This document shows, in pieces, positions 39,340-50,556 of a stretch of 64,000 bases of DNA. Numbering within the stretch: position 1 is the first letter of the stretch; the number at the start of each line of letters is the position of its first letter. A program made the translations under genes and the position numbers. The notes beneath the pieces are model-generated. The model did no database searches. It was not told the origin of the DNA and worked only from the letters and a program-made list of their open reading frames with translations. Location: positions 372,001 through 436,000 of the forward strand of contig NZ_AWXZ01000039.1 of the NCBI RefSeq assembly GCF_000496075.1. The letters are read 5' to 3'. This DNA comes from Lutibaculum baratangense AMV1. Its GTDB lineage: Bacteria > Pseudomonadota > Alphaproteobacteria > Rhizobiales > Tepidamorphaceae.

Positions 39340-40218
39340 ATGGAAAAGCCCTGGAACAACAAGGCCTGGTTCCTCGTCCTGCCGGTCATCGTACTCGTGG
39401 CATTCTCGGCGATCATCCCCCTGATGACCGTCGTCAACTACTCGGTTCAGGACACGTTCGGGAACAACGTCTTCTTCTGGGCGGGGACCGAGTGGTTCGA
39501 GGAGACGCTACAGTCGGAGCGGTTCTGGGCGGCCCTCGGGCGCAACCTCGTCTTCTCCTTCATCATCCTCGCGATCGAGGTGCCGCTCGGCATCGCGGTG
39601 GCGCTCGCCATGCCCCGCAAGGGGATCGGCGTCCCGGTCTGTCTCGTCCTGATGGCCCTGCCGCTGCTCATACCATGGAACGTCGTCGGCACGATCTGGC
39701 AGGTCTTCGGCCGCATCGACATCGGCCTTCTCGGGCGCGTGCTGGCGGATTTCGGCATCTACTACAACTACACCCAGAACCCGCTGCACGCCTGGATCAC
39801 GGTCATCGTCATGGACGTGTGGCACTGGACGAGCCTCGTCGTGCTCCTGTGCTACGCCGGCCTCGTCTCCATTCCCGATGCCTACTACCAGGCCGCGCGG
39901 ATCGACGGGGCCTCGCGCTGGGCCGTCTTCCGCTACATCCAGCTGCCGAAGCTGAAGCACGTCCTGCTGATCGCCGTGCTCCTGCGCTTCATGGATTCCT
40001 TCATGATCTATACCGAGCCCTTCGTCGTCACTGGCGGCGGCCCCGGAAACACGACCACGTTCCTGTCGATCGACCTCGTGAAGATGGCCATCGGCCAGTT
40101 CGACCTGGGGCCGGCGGCGGCGATGTCGATCATCTACTTCCTGATCATCCTCGCGCTGTCCTACGTCTTCTACACCGTGATGACGCAGACGGGCCGCGAC
40201 CGCGAGACGGGGCGCTAG
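39340..40218 (+). CDS. glpP: Glycerol ABC importer permease
   Basis: This 292-residue permease with six helices starts four bases after glpT. The contact loop is QAARIDGASRWAVFRYIQLPKLKHV, a MalF/UgpA-like EAA motif. The periplasmic segment NTTTFLSIDLVKMAIGQFDLGPAAAMS matches the sugar-type ABC1 permeases. It forms the channel with GlpQ. Confidence 0.92.
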   Translation: MEKPWNNKAWFLVLPVIVLVAFSAIIPLMTVVNYSVQDTFGNNVFFWAGTEWFEETLQSERFWAALGRNLVFSFIILAIEVPLGIAVALAMPRKGIGVPVCLVLMALPLLIPWNVVGTIWQVFGRIDIGLLGRVLADFGIYYNYTQNPLHAWITVIVMDVWHWTSLVVLLCYAGLVSIPDAYYQAARIDGASRWAVFRYIQLPKLKHVLLIAVLLRFMDSFMIYTEPFVVTGGGPGNTTTFLSIDLVKMAIGQFDLGPAAAMSIIYFLIILALSYVFYTVMTQTGRDRETGR

Positions 40219-40222
40219 AGCC

Positions 40223-41098
<876 letters not shown>

Positions 41099-41101
41099 AT
41101 G

Positions 41102-41458
41102 TCAGTCGATGATGTCTTCCACACCCAGATTGAGCGCGCCGGCGAGAGCCTTGAGCGTCGACAGGCGCGGGTCGATCTTGCGGCTCTCGATGTCGCTGAC
41201 GCTGGCCGGCCGGACGCCCGCCTTGGCGGCGAGGGCCGCCTGGGTGAGCCCCACCGACTTACGCCACGCGGCGAGGGGGTGGAGCTGGCCGTCGAGCGAC
41301 GCAATGACGAGTTCGGACGGCATGCCGGGAGAGCCTTCGGCCTCGATTTTCGCCTGCTCGGCCAGGGCCATGTCGCCCGCATCCTCGACGAGGGTGCGGT
41401 ACTCTTCTTCGGTCATGACGATCAGCCGATCGCCCTTCAGATTGACGGCCTCGTTCAC
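41102..41458 (-). CDS. HTH-type antitoxin partner of the RelE-like toxin
   Basis: A 118-residue protein. Residues 1-50 (LIVMTEEEYRTLVEDAGDMALAE) resemble a Phd/RelB-type antitoxin head. Residues 60-115 form an XRE helix-turn-helix (WRKSVGLTQAALAAKAGVRPASVSDIESRKIDPRLSTLKALAGAL). It lies 12 bases downstream of the toxin gene, the reverse gene order typical of HigBA-like modules. It should bind both the toxin and the module promoter. It reads against the glp operon, ending three bases from the glpQ stop. Confidence 0.85.
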   Translation of the reverse strand: MNEAVNLKGDRLIVMTEEEYRTLVEDAGDMALAEQAKIEAEGSPGMPSELVIASLDGQLHPLAAWRKSVGLTQAALAAKAGVRPASVSDIESRKIDPRLSTLKALAGALNLGVEDIID

Positions 41459-41470
41459 GAGAGATCTCCC

Positions 41471-41707
41471 TCAACGGTAGATGTCTTTTCGATGTGCGAT
41501 GCGGACCACATAGACGTCGTCGACAAGCTCGAAGACGGCCCGCCAGACGCCGTGTCGCAAGCGGAACCTCGGCTCGCCGACGAGTTTGATCACGTCTCCC
41601 GTACCGTCGGCCGCGAACCGTTCGAGCTTCGAAACGATCGCTACCCGGTCGGTCACGGGCATGCGCTTGAGGCCCCGGCGTGCCACGTTCGAGAAGATAA
41701 CCTTCAT
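41471..41707 (-). CDS. RelE/ParE-type toxin
   Basis: A 78-residue protein of the RelE fold. It starts MKVIFSNVARRGLKRMPVTDRVAIVSKLERFA and continues VIKLVGEPRFRLRHGVWRAVFELVDDVYVVRIAHRKDIYR. The Arg-rich strand RFRLRHGVWRAVF and the C-terminal H-R-K-D-I-Y-R are the usual mRNA-interferase elements. It is probably a ribosome-dependent or free mRNA cleaver held in check by the adjoining HTH antitoxin. The start at 41707 is 69 bases from the DUF2160 ATG, so the two divergent promoters share that space. Confidence 0.85.
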   Translation of the reverse strand: MKVIFSNVARRGLKRMPVTDRVAIVSKLERFAADGTGDVIKLVGEPRFRLRHGVWRAVFELVDDVYVVRIAHRKDIYR

Positions 41708-41775
41708 GCGCTGGTCCGCAAGACTCTGCGGCAAGGATACGGTACGGCGCATATTTCTGCAATTGGGGGGCCAGC

Positions 41776-42060
41776 ATGATCGACCTCTCCTGGATGGCCT
41801 GGACGTGGCCGACGGCGATCTTCTTCCTGACGATCTTCGCGCTGCTCGCGACCATGGGCGTGTGGGAATACGCGCGGCCGGGCGGGCACCCGAGAAACGG
41901 TATCCTGGGCTTCGAGACGACACGCGGCGACAGGCTCTTCATCTCGCTGCTCGGCTCGGCCTTCATCTGTCTTGCATGGCTCGGCTTCACGGAGCTGAGC
42001 CTCTGGTGGGCTCTCGCCCTCTGTCTGGCCTACGCCTACGGCGTCTTCCGGCTGGTCTGA
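41776..42060 (+). CDS. glpU: DUF2160 small membrane protein of the glycerol importer
   Basis: A 94-residue protein with two or three hydrophobic helices (TAIFFLTIFALLATMGVW, LFISLLGSAFICLAWLGF, LALCLAYAYGVFRLV) and an R-x-D-R-L-F-like loop. DUF2160 proteins occur almost only between the permease and binding-protein genes of this glycerol system, where the gene is called glpU. Its exact part in transport is unsettled. GGGGGG precedes the ATG. The toxin-antitoxin pair separates it from glpQ. Confidence 0.85.
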   Translation: MIDLSWMAWTWPTAIFFLTIFALLATMGVWEYARPGGHPRNGILGFETTRGDRLFISLLGSAFICLAWLGFTELSLWWALALCLAYAYGVFRLV

Positions 42061-42130
42061 GGGCGGACGAGGTGTCGGACCCGCGGCAGACGGGCCGGCA
42101 AAGATCAACAACGACTTGGGAGGACCTTCG

Positions 42131-43888
<1,758 letters not shown>

Positions 43889-43920
43889 GATCTACCTCTC
43901 TCCCGGGAACAGACTGGAGA

Positions 43921-43952
43921 TGGCCAGGGCCTTCGGGCTCTGGCCAAATTTT
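43921..43952 (+). terminator. UUCG-loop hairpin with T run between glpV and glpK
   Basis: TGGCCAGGGCC (43921-43931) pairs with GGCTCTGGCCA (43936-43946) as an 11-base stem with one G-U pair, closed by the stable TTCG tetraloop and followed by AAATTTT. This is the best intrinsic terminator shape in the window. It may end most importer transcripts, or act as a partial stop that lowers glpK expression. Confidence 0.75.
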
Positions 43953-44017
43953 CCGGCAGGGGAGGACGTCACGAGGGTCGCGTGAAGACGACCGGCAGGA
44001 ACGGCAAGGGAGGGCAG

Positions 44018-45511
44018 ATGAGCCGCTTCGTACTCGCCATCGACCAGGGCACAACCTCCTCGCGCGCCATCGTGTTCGACGGCGACTGCCGTACGGTGGG
44101 GGTGGGGCAGCTCGAGTTCCCGCAGCATTTCCCCCAGTCGGGGTGGGTCGAGCACGATCCGGAGGACCTGTGGCGCACGACGGTCGCCACTGTGCGCCAG
44201 GCACTATCCGAGGCGAAGATATCGGCCGCAGACCTCGCTGCGCTCGGCATCACGAATCAGCGCGAGACGGCCCTTGTCTGGGATCGCCACACCGGCGAGC
44301 CGATCCACAACGCCATCGTATGGCAGGATCGCCGCTCCGCCCGGCTCTGCGACCGGCTGATCGCCGACGGCTATGCGGAGATTGTCGCCGAGAAGACGGG
44401 GCTCCTCATCGACAGTTACTTTTCGGGCACCAAGGTCGCCTGGATCCTCGAGAACGTCGAGGGCGCCCGGGCGCGTGCGGAGAATGGCGATCTCCTGTTC
44501 GGCACCGTCGACACCTGGCTGATCTGGCGCCTGACGGGCGGCAAGCGCCACGTGACCGACGCCACGAACGCCTCGCGCACCCTGATGTTCGACATTCGCG
44601 GGCATCGGTGGGACGACGAGCTGCTGCGCATGCTCGGCGTGCCGCGATCGATGTTGCCGGAGGTGCTCGATTCCGCGGCCGAGTTCGGCGAGACCGATCG
44701 CGAGATCTTCGGCGCCACGATCCCGATACGCGGCGTTGCCGGCGATCAGCAGGCGGCGACGGTGGGGCAGGCGTGCTTCTATCCGGGCATGGTGAAATCG
44801 ACCTACGGCACGGGCTGCTTCGCCGTCCTCAACACCGGCCATGAGTTCGTGCGCTCGCAGAACCGGCTTCTGACGACGATCGCCTATCGGCTCGACGGCC
44901 AGACCACATACGCGCTCGAAGGCTCTATCTTCGTGGCCGGCGCGACCGTCCAGTGGCTGCGCGACGAGCTGAAGCTGATCGATCGGGCCGAGCAGTCGGG
45001 CCAGCTCGCCGCGCGCGCCGACGAGACCCAGGAGGTCTTCCTGGTGCCGGCCTTCACCGGCCTCGGCGCGCCCTGGTGGGACGCCGACGCCCGCGGCGCG
45101 ATGTTCGGTCTCTCCAGGGCGACCGGGCCCGAGGAACTCGCCATGGCCGCGCTCGAATCCGTCTGCTTCCAGACCGTCGACCTCGTCGACGCGATGCAGC
45201 GCGACTGGACGCATGACGGGCAGACCGTGCTGCGCGTCGACGGCGGCATGGTGGCGAGCGACTGGACGATGCAGCGCCTCGCCGACCTCCTGGACGCCCC
45301 GGTCGACCGCCCGGTGGTCCTCGAGACGACCGCCCTCGGAGCGGCTTGGCTCGCAGGCCGGCAGGCGGGCGTCTGGCCGCGGGAGGCCGAGTTCGCGGAG
45401 GCGTGGCGCCGCGATCGCCGCTTCACGCCGGAGTTCGACGCGGAGCGGCGGAGCCGGAAGCTCTCCGGCTGGCGCGACGCCGTGCGGCGGACGCTGTCGC
45501 GAGCGGAGTGA
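44018..45511 (+). CDS. glpK: Glycerol kinase
   Basis: A 497-residue FGGY kinase. The phosphate-1 loop is [15 protein letters not shown]. The substrate segment [27 protein letters not shown] and the phosphate-2 motif [16 protein letters not shown] are canonical, and the C-terminal FGGY-like [19 protein letters not shown] is present. It phosphorylates imported glycerol to feed GlpD. GGGAGGG lies seven bases before the ATG at 44018. It follows glpV after 129 bases containing a terminator-like hairpin. Confidence 0.96.
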   Translation: MSRFVLAIDQGTTSSRAIVFDGDCRTVGVGQLEFPQHFPQSGWVEHDPEDLWRTTVATVRQALSEAKISAADLAALGITNQRETALVWDRHTGEPIHNAIVWQDRRSARLCDRLIADGYAEIVAEKTGLLIDSYFSGTKVAWILENVEGARARAENGDLLFGTVDTWLIWRLTGGKRHVTDATNASRTLMFDIRGHRWDDELLRMLGVPRSMLPEVLDSAAEFGETDREIFGATIPIRGVAGDQQAATVGQACFYPGMVKSTYGTGCFAVLNTGHEFVRSQNRLLTTIAYRLDGQTTYALEGSIFVAGATVQWLRDELKLIDRAEQSGQLAARADETQEVFLVPAFTGLGAPWWDADARGAMFGLSRATGPEELAMAALESVCFQTVDLVDAMQRDWTHDGQTVLRVDGGMVASDWTMQRLADLLDAPVDRPVVLETTALGAAWLAGRQAGVWPREAEFAEAWRRDRRFTPEFDAERRSRKLSGWRDAVRRTLSRAE

Positions 45512-45640
45512 GCCTCCGACGGTCCGGCATTCTTGCGGCGTCGGGGGCTGGTCGGCACCCGACGAGCGGCGTATTCCTCGAAGAAGTGACCGTCGTACGG
45601 CAGACAGCCGCGGCGACGGAGCGCGGCGAGGGGACGCAGC

Positions 45641-46486
45641 ATGGCAGGGCGCTTCGACGACTGGGTGGGGCGTAACGAAACTCGCCGCGACACCATTTCC
45701 GCCGACGCGGTGGCGCGGCTGTCCGCGACGCTGGACCGGGACGAGGCGGAGCCGGTGGTTGGCGAGGCCGCGCCTCCGCTCGGCCACTGGCTGGCCTTCC
45801 TGCCTCGTGAGCGGCAGTCGCTCCTGGGCGAGGACGGCCATCCGAAGCGCGGCGGCTTCCTGCCTCCGATCGACCACCTGCCGCGCCGCATGTGGGCCGG
45901 CAGCCGCCTGACCTTCGACGGCGACCTGCCGGTGGGCCGGCCGATCGACCGGCGCTCGACCATTTCCTCGATCAGCGAGAAGGCGGGCCGCGGCGGCGAC
46001 CTCGTCTTCGTCACGGTGCGCCACGAGGTCGGCGAGCCAGGCGGGCCGGTCCTCGTGACCGACGAGCACGACATCGTCTATCGCGAGCCGCCCAAGGGCC
46101 CTGCGCCGGAGCCCGAGAGGCGGAGCACCGGCGAATGGCACCGCGCGCTCGTTCCCGATCCGGTGCTCCTGTTCCGCTACTCCGCGCTGACCTTCAACGG
46201 CCACCGCATCCACTATGACGGCGCCTATGTGACGGAGGTGGAAGGTTATCCCGGCCTCGTCGTCCACGGCCCGCTGACGGCGACGCTGCTGCTCGATCTC
46301 CTGCGGCGGAAGATGCCGCGGGCGCGCATCCGCTCATTCGAGTTTCGGGCCGTCTCTCCGCTCTTCTGCGGCAGTGAGATGCACCTGAACGGCACGCCAC
46401 CTGATGCGAACGGCATGGCCGAGCTCTGGGCGACAAACGCGCAAGTCGGCCTCGCGATGACGGCGCGTGCGGTGGTCGAGGCGTAA
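45641..46486 (+). CDS. Mesaconyl-C4-CoA hydratase-like MaoC/FAS1-type dehydratase
   Basis: A 281-residue double hot-dog protein. The N-terminal half resembles MaoC-like domains (PIDHLPRRMWAGSRLTF). The C-terminal half carries the hydratase motif FNGHRIHYDGAYVTEVEGYPGLVVHGPL, where the His and Asp region is catalytic. The closest recognised relatives are mesaconyl-C4-CoA and itaconyl-CoA hydratases and fungal HTD2. It follows glpK by 129 bases on the same strand, with no evident pathway link. Confidence 0.75.
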   Translation: MAGRFDDWVGRNETRRDTISADAVARLSATLDRDEAEPVVGEAAPPLGHWLAFLPRERQSLLGEDGHPKRGGFLPPIDHLPRRMWAGSRLTFDGDLPVGRPIDRRSTISSISEKAGRGGDLVFVTVRHEVGEPGGPVLVTDEHDIVYREPPKGPAPEPERRSTGEWHRALVPDPVLLFRYSALTFNGHRIHYDGAYVTEVEGYPGLVVHGPLTATLLLDLLRRKMPRARIRSFEFRAVSPLFCGSEMHLNGTPPDANGMAELWATNAQVGLAMTARAVVEA

Positions 46487-46535
46487 GATCGCCGGGTGAG
46501 GAACCACCGAACGTGCCGGCTGAGGGATCAGCGCC

Positions 46536-46769
46536 TCAGCACGACAAACCCTTCAGCTCGTCCGGCGGCTCGCTCATCGGTGCGCCCGGCGAGCAGTACC
46601 ACATGGCGGAGTGCTCGAGCGGGTGCTCCCGGCACTCGCGCTCCGCGAAGCTCTTGCGCTCGAGGCATGCGTCTTCCGTGGGATAGGCCCGGGAGCTCCA
46701 GCCATCGATGTCGTCGCCGGACACCCAAACACCGTTCACGAGGAAGAAAACGCTCAACCACCACTGCAT
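46536..46769 (-). CDS. Small exported four-cysteine protein
   Basis: A 77-residue protein with a hydrophobic start (MQWWLSVFFLVNGVWV) that reads as a signal peptide or anchor. A polar domain follows with Cys in EDACLE, RECREH, WYCSPG and the final residue. The family is not recognised. It lies 55 bases downstream of trxC on the same strand, so the two may be cotranscribed. Disulfide formation outside the cytosol is plausible. The gene call rests on start, composition and position only. Confidence 0.5.
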   Translation of the reverse strand: MQWWLSVFFLVNGVWVSGDDIDGWSSRAYPTEDACLERKSFAERECREHPLEHSAMWYCSPGAPMSEPPDELKGLSC

Positions 46770-46824
46770 CGACCGGTCCCGCGATGGCGTTCTACAGGGG
46801 GAGGCGAGGTCGGCCGATCCGTCG

Positions 46825-47271
46825 TCACGCGGCGACGCCCAGTCGCTGTCGCGTCCAGTCGACGATCTGCCGGGCCTGCAGGGCACCCGAGATCCGATCG
46901 ATCTCGCGGCCATCTCGGAACAGGATAAGGGTCGGGATCGAGCGGATGGAGAGGCGTGCGGCGAGGGCCTGCTCGCTCTCCGTGTCGAGCTTGATGAGGC
47001 GCACGTCGGGTTCGAGGACGCGTGCCGCCTCCGCGAAGGCCGGCGCCATCATCCGGCAGGGGCCACACCAGGGCGCCCACGCGTCGACGAGAACGGGAAC
47101 GCCGCTGCGCTCGACCTGACGCTTGAACATCCGTGCGTCGGCCTCGGCCGGGTGGCCATCGAAGAGTGCCCCCTTGCATGTTCCGCAGCGGGCGGCCCCG
47201 GCGGGCCGGCCGGTGGGAATGCGGTTCACTCCCGCGCAATGGGGACACACGACGTGATGGGCGCCAGTCAT
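46825..47271 (-). CDS. trxC: Thioredoxin 2 (zinc-binding)
   Basis: A 148-residue protein. The N-terminal zinc finger VVCPHCAGVNRIP...AARCGTCKG (Cys9, Cys12 and a second CxxC) is the mark of thioredoxin 2. The thioredoxin domain with active site WAPWCGPCRMM, the cis-Pro in IPTLILFRDG and normal length follow. It reduces cytosolic disulfides, and homologues respond to oxidative stress. It is divergent from the ABC export cassette at 47437. Confidence 0.94.
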   Translation of the reverse strand: MTGAHHVVCPHCAGVNRIPTGRPAGAARCGTCKGALFDGHPAEADARMFKRQVERSGVPVLVDAWAPWCGPCRMMAPAFAEAARVLEPDVRLIKLDTESEQALAARLSIRSIPTLILFRDGREIDRISGALQARQIVDWTRQRLGVAA

Positions 47272-47436
47272 CCTGTTCCGCTCCTCTTCGGGATCCCGGC
47301 TGACGCCATCGATATTAGGCTACGCTAAAGTGATGGCAAGCCCAACCGGTCTCGCGGTCGGCGCCGGTTGCGCCACATCATTGGGAGAGGATGCGCGGCC
47401 GGTTAAGCTTGTTTGTCGGTTCGGGAGGGCAAGCAC

Positions 47437-48186
47437 ATGGATGGGGCGGCGGCTGACGGGTTCGACCCTGCGTCCGGTCCGCATCAGCCGGTCTTCGTGA
47501 TCGAAGGCGTGAGCAAGCTCTATCGCACGGGAGAGGTGGAGGTCCGCGCGCTGAATGGGGTCGACGCCGTGCTCTACGAGGGTGAGCTCACGGTGCTGCT
47601 CGGCCCCTCCGGCTCGGGAAAGTCGACGCTTCTCAACATCCTGGGCGGCCTCGACAAGCCGAGCGAAGGGACGGTCCGCTTCCGCGGCCGGGAACTCAGC
47701 GCCTTCAGCGAGCGCCAGCTCACCCTCTATCGCCGCGACCATGTCGGCTTCGTCTTCCAGTTCTACAACCTGATCCCGAGCCTGACGGCGCTCGAGAACG
47801 TGGCGCTCGTGACGGAGATCGCGCGCCGGCCGATGAAGCCCGAGGAGGCGCTCGAGCGCGTGGGCCTCGCGCCGCGGATGGATCACTTCCCGGCCCAGCT
47901 GTCCGGCGGCGAGCAGCAGCGCGTCGCCATCGCCCGCGCCATCGCCAAGCGCCCGGAGGTGCTTCTCTGCGACGAGCCAACAGGCGCTCTCGACTCCCAG
48001 ACCGGGATCCGGGTTCTCGAGGCGCTTTCGGCGATCAACGCCGAGCTCGCCACCGCAACCGCGATCATCACCCACAACGCGGCGATCCAGGCCATCGCGC
48101 ACCGCGTCTTCACCTTCGCCGACGGGCGGATCAGCGAGATGCGCGAGAACGAAAGTCGCGTGTCCCCCTCCGAGATCAGCTGGTAG
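47437..48186 (+). CDS. ABC exporter ATPase (LolD/MacB type)
   Basis: A 249-residue ATPase with Walker [10 protein letters not shown], signature LSGGEQQR, Walker [13 protein letters not shown] and switch AIITHNAA. The Q-loop [17 protein letters not shown] is typical of the LolD/MacB/FtsE group that works with FtsX-type permeases. GGGAGGG precedes the ATG at 47437, and a start at 47413 is possible. It is followed within five bases by its permease. Confidence 0.92.
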   Translation: MDGAAADGFDPASGPHQPVFVIEGVSKLYRTGEVEVRALNGVDAVLYEGELTVLLGPSGSGKSTLLNILGGLDKPSEGTVRFRGRELSAFSERQLTLYRRDHVGFVFQFYNLIPSLTALENVALVTEIARRPMKPEEALERVGLAPRMDHFPAQLSGGEQQRVAIARAIAKRPEVLLCDEPTGALDSQTGIRVLEALSAINAELATATAIITHNAAIQAIAHRVFTFADGRISEMRENESRVSPSEISW

Positions 48187-48190
48187 CGCC

Positions 48191-50554
48191 ATGACGGCGC
48201 TCGACCGCAAGGTGCTACGCGACCTCGGGAGGCTCTGGGCGCAGGCGCTCGCCGTCGCGCTCGTCCTCGCCTCGGGTGTCGCCACGCTCGTGCTGGCGAT
48301 GGGAGCCTACCGCTCGCTCGACGAGACCCGCGAGGCGTATTACGAGCGCTACCGCTTCGGCCACGTCTTCGCGCACGCGACGCGGGCGCCGGACAGCCTC
48401 ATAGTGCGTATCGCGGCCATCGAAGGAGTCGCCGCCGTCGAGGGCAGGGTCGTCGAGAGCGTGCTTCTCGACGTGCCGGGGCTCGAGGCGCCGGCAACCG
48501 CGATCGCCGTCTCGCTGCCTGACCACGGCGAACCGTCGGTGAACCGACTCTATCTCCGCACGGGCCGCCTTCCCGAGCCGGGGCGGCCGGACGAGGTGGC
48601 GGTCAACGAGAACTTCGCGACGGAGAACCGCCTTTCTCCGGGCTCCGCGATCTCCGCCCTCATGGACGGGGTGAAGCGCACCTTGACGATCACCGGGACG
48701 GTTCTGTCTCCCGAATACGTCTACGCGCTCGGACCGGGGTCGCTCGTTCCGGACAACCGGCATTTCGGCATCCTCTTCATGTCGAGAAGGGCCCTCGGCT
48801 CCGTCTTCGACATGGAAGGCGCGTTCGATGATCTGAGCCTTCGCCTGCTCCGCGGGGCGGACGAGCAGAGCGTCATCGCGGCGCTCGACCTTCTCCTCGC
48901 ACCCTATGGCGGCACGGGCGCCTATGGGCGGAAGGACCAGCTCTCGCACGCCTTCCTCGACGGCGAACTGACGCAGCTCCTCGCGATGGCGCGCATCATC
49001 CCGCCGATCTTCCTGCTCGTGTCGGCCTACCTGATCAACATGATCCTCTCGCGGCTGATCGCGCTCGAGAGGGAGCAGGTGGGGCTCCTGAAGGCGCTCG
49101 GCTATTCCGGGCTGCAGATCGGCGTCCACTACCTGAAGCTCGTCGTCGTCATCGCCTGCGTGGGCGTCGTCGTCGGCTTCGCCGCAGGCACGTGGCTCGG
49201 CGCGGGGCTGACGAGGCTCTACGGCGAGTTCTACAGCTTCCCCTTCCTCATCTTCCAGTGGAGCGTCGGCACCTATCTGGCGGCAGGGGCGGTCGGAATC
49301 GCGGCGGCCGTGGTGGGAGCGCTGAGGGCGGTGCACGGTGCCGTGGCCCTGCCGCCGGCGATCGCCATGCGGCCGCCCGCGCCCCCGGTCTTCCACCACA
49401 TCTCGTTCGACGTATTCGGCCGCCTCGGGCTGTTCTCGCAGCTCACGGTGATGGCGCTCCGCCACCTCTGGCGCTGGCCGCTGCGCGCGGCGCTGAGCGC
49501 GCTCGGCACCTCGCTCGCCGTCTCGCTCCTGGTTGTGGCTCTCTTCTCCTTCGATTCGGTGGAGTTCATGGTCGACATGCTGTTCTTCCAGTCGGACCGG
49601 CAGGACGCGACTATCAGCTTCGCCCATGCCCGGCCGCCGGCCGTCCGGGAGGCGGTGCTTCAGCTGCCGGGCGTGATGGCGGCCGAGCCGTTCCAGGCCG
49701 TTCCCGTCCTGCTGCGCCACGGTCACCGGGAGCGGCGGTTGGCGATCACCGGCAAGCCGATGGCGACGGACCTGAGCCGCGTGCTCGATCTCGACCTCCA
49801 ACCCGTGGTGCTGCCCGAGACCGGCCTCGTCCTCAGCGAGCGCGTTGCCGCGATACTGGATGTCCAGCGTGGCGATCTCGTCGAGGTCGAGCTGCTCGAG
49901 GGGCACAGGCGCTCGGTCCGGGTGCCGGTCGCCGAGGTCATCCAGAGCTATCTCGGCCTGATGGTGTTCATGAACCTGGAGGCGCTCTGGAAGCTCACCG
50001 GAGAGGGACCGCGCGTCTCCGGCATGCACGTCGCGATCGACGAGGCGAAGCTGTCCGCGCTCTATGCCGCCGTGAAGGAGACGCCGGTCGTGGGATCGGT
50101 CGCGCTGCTCGACGCGACCCGGCTGAAATTCCGCGAGACGATCGAGCAGAACATGCTCGTGATGACGACGGTCTACGTCGTCCTCTCGGTCATCATCGCT
50201 TTCGGCGTCGTCTACAATTCGGCGAGGATCCAGCTCTCGGAGCGCGCCCGCGAGCTCGCGGGCCTGCGCGTCCTCGGCTTCACCCGGTGGGAGGTTTCGC
50301 GCGTGCTGCTCGTCGAGCTCGCCATCGTGACGGTACTGGCACAGCCCCTCGGCTGGGCACTCGGCTACGGCTTCGCCTACGCGGTCATCGCCGGCTTCGA
50401 GAGCGACCTCTACCGCGTCCCCTTCGTCGTCGAACGCGACACCTTCGCGGTGGCGAGCCTCGTGGTCATGGCCGCCGCGACCGCATCCGCCCTCCTGGTC
50501 AGGCGCCGCGTCGACACTCTCGACCTCATTCGCGTGCTCAAGACGCGGGACTGA
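48191..50554 (+). CDS. Large FtsX/MacB-type ABC permease
   Basis: A 787-residue permease. Helix 1 (about 12-37) is followed by a periplasmic domain (40-255) and three helices of the first FtsX unit (258-400). A second N-terminal helix (about 430-450), a second periplasmic domain and a second FtsX unit (660-785) follow. This duplicated layout is that of LolC/E-like or DevC-like exporters acting by a mechanical pump rather than a channel. It works with the ATPase before it and the adaptor after it. Confidence 0.9.
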   Translation: MTALDRKVLRDLGRLWAQALAVALVLASGVATLVLAMGAYRSLDETREAYYERYRFGHVFAHATRAPDSLIVRIAAIEGVAAVEGRVVESVLLDVPGLEAPATAIAVSLPDHGEPSVNRLYLRTGRLPEPGRPDEVAVNENFATENRLSPGSAISALMDGVKRTLTITGTVLSPEYVYALGPGSLVPDNRHFGILFMSRRALGSVFDMEGAFDDLSLRLLRGADEQSVIAALDLLLAPYGGTGAYGRKDQLSHAFLDGELTQLLAMARIIPPIFLLVSAYLINMILSRLIALEREQVGLLKALGYSGLQIGVHYLKLVVVIACVGVVVGFAAGTWLGAGLTRLYGEFYSFPFLIFQWSVGTYLAAGAVGIAAAVVGALRAVHGAVALPPAIAMRPPAPPVFHHISFDVFGRLGLFSQLTVMALRHLWRWPLRAALSALGTSLAVSLLVVALFSFDSVEFMVDMLFFQSDRQDATISFAHARPPAVREAVLQLPGVMAAEPFQAVPVLLRHGHRERRLAITGKPMATDLSRVLDLDLQPVVLPETGLVLSERVAAILDVQRGDLVEVELLEGHRRSVRVPVAEVIQSYLGLMVFMNLEALWKLTGEGPRVSGMHVAIDEAKLSALYAAVKETPVVGSVALLDATRLKFRETIEQNMLVMTTVYVVLSVIIAFGVVYNSARIQLSERARELAGLRVLGFTRWEVSRVLLVELAIVTVLAQPLGWALGYGFAYAVIAGFESDLYRVPFVVERDTFAVASLVVMAAATASALLVRRRVDTLDLIRVLKTRD

Positions 50555-50556
50555 CA

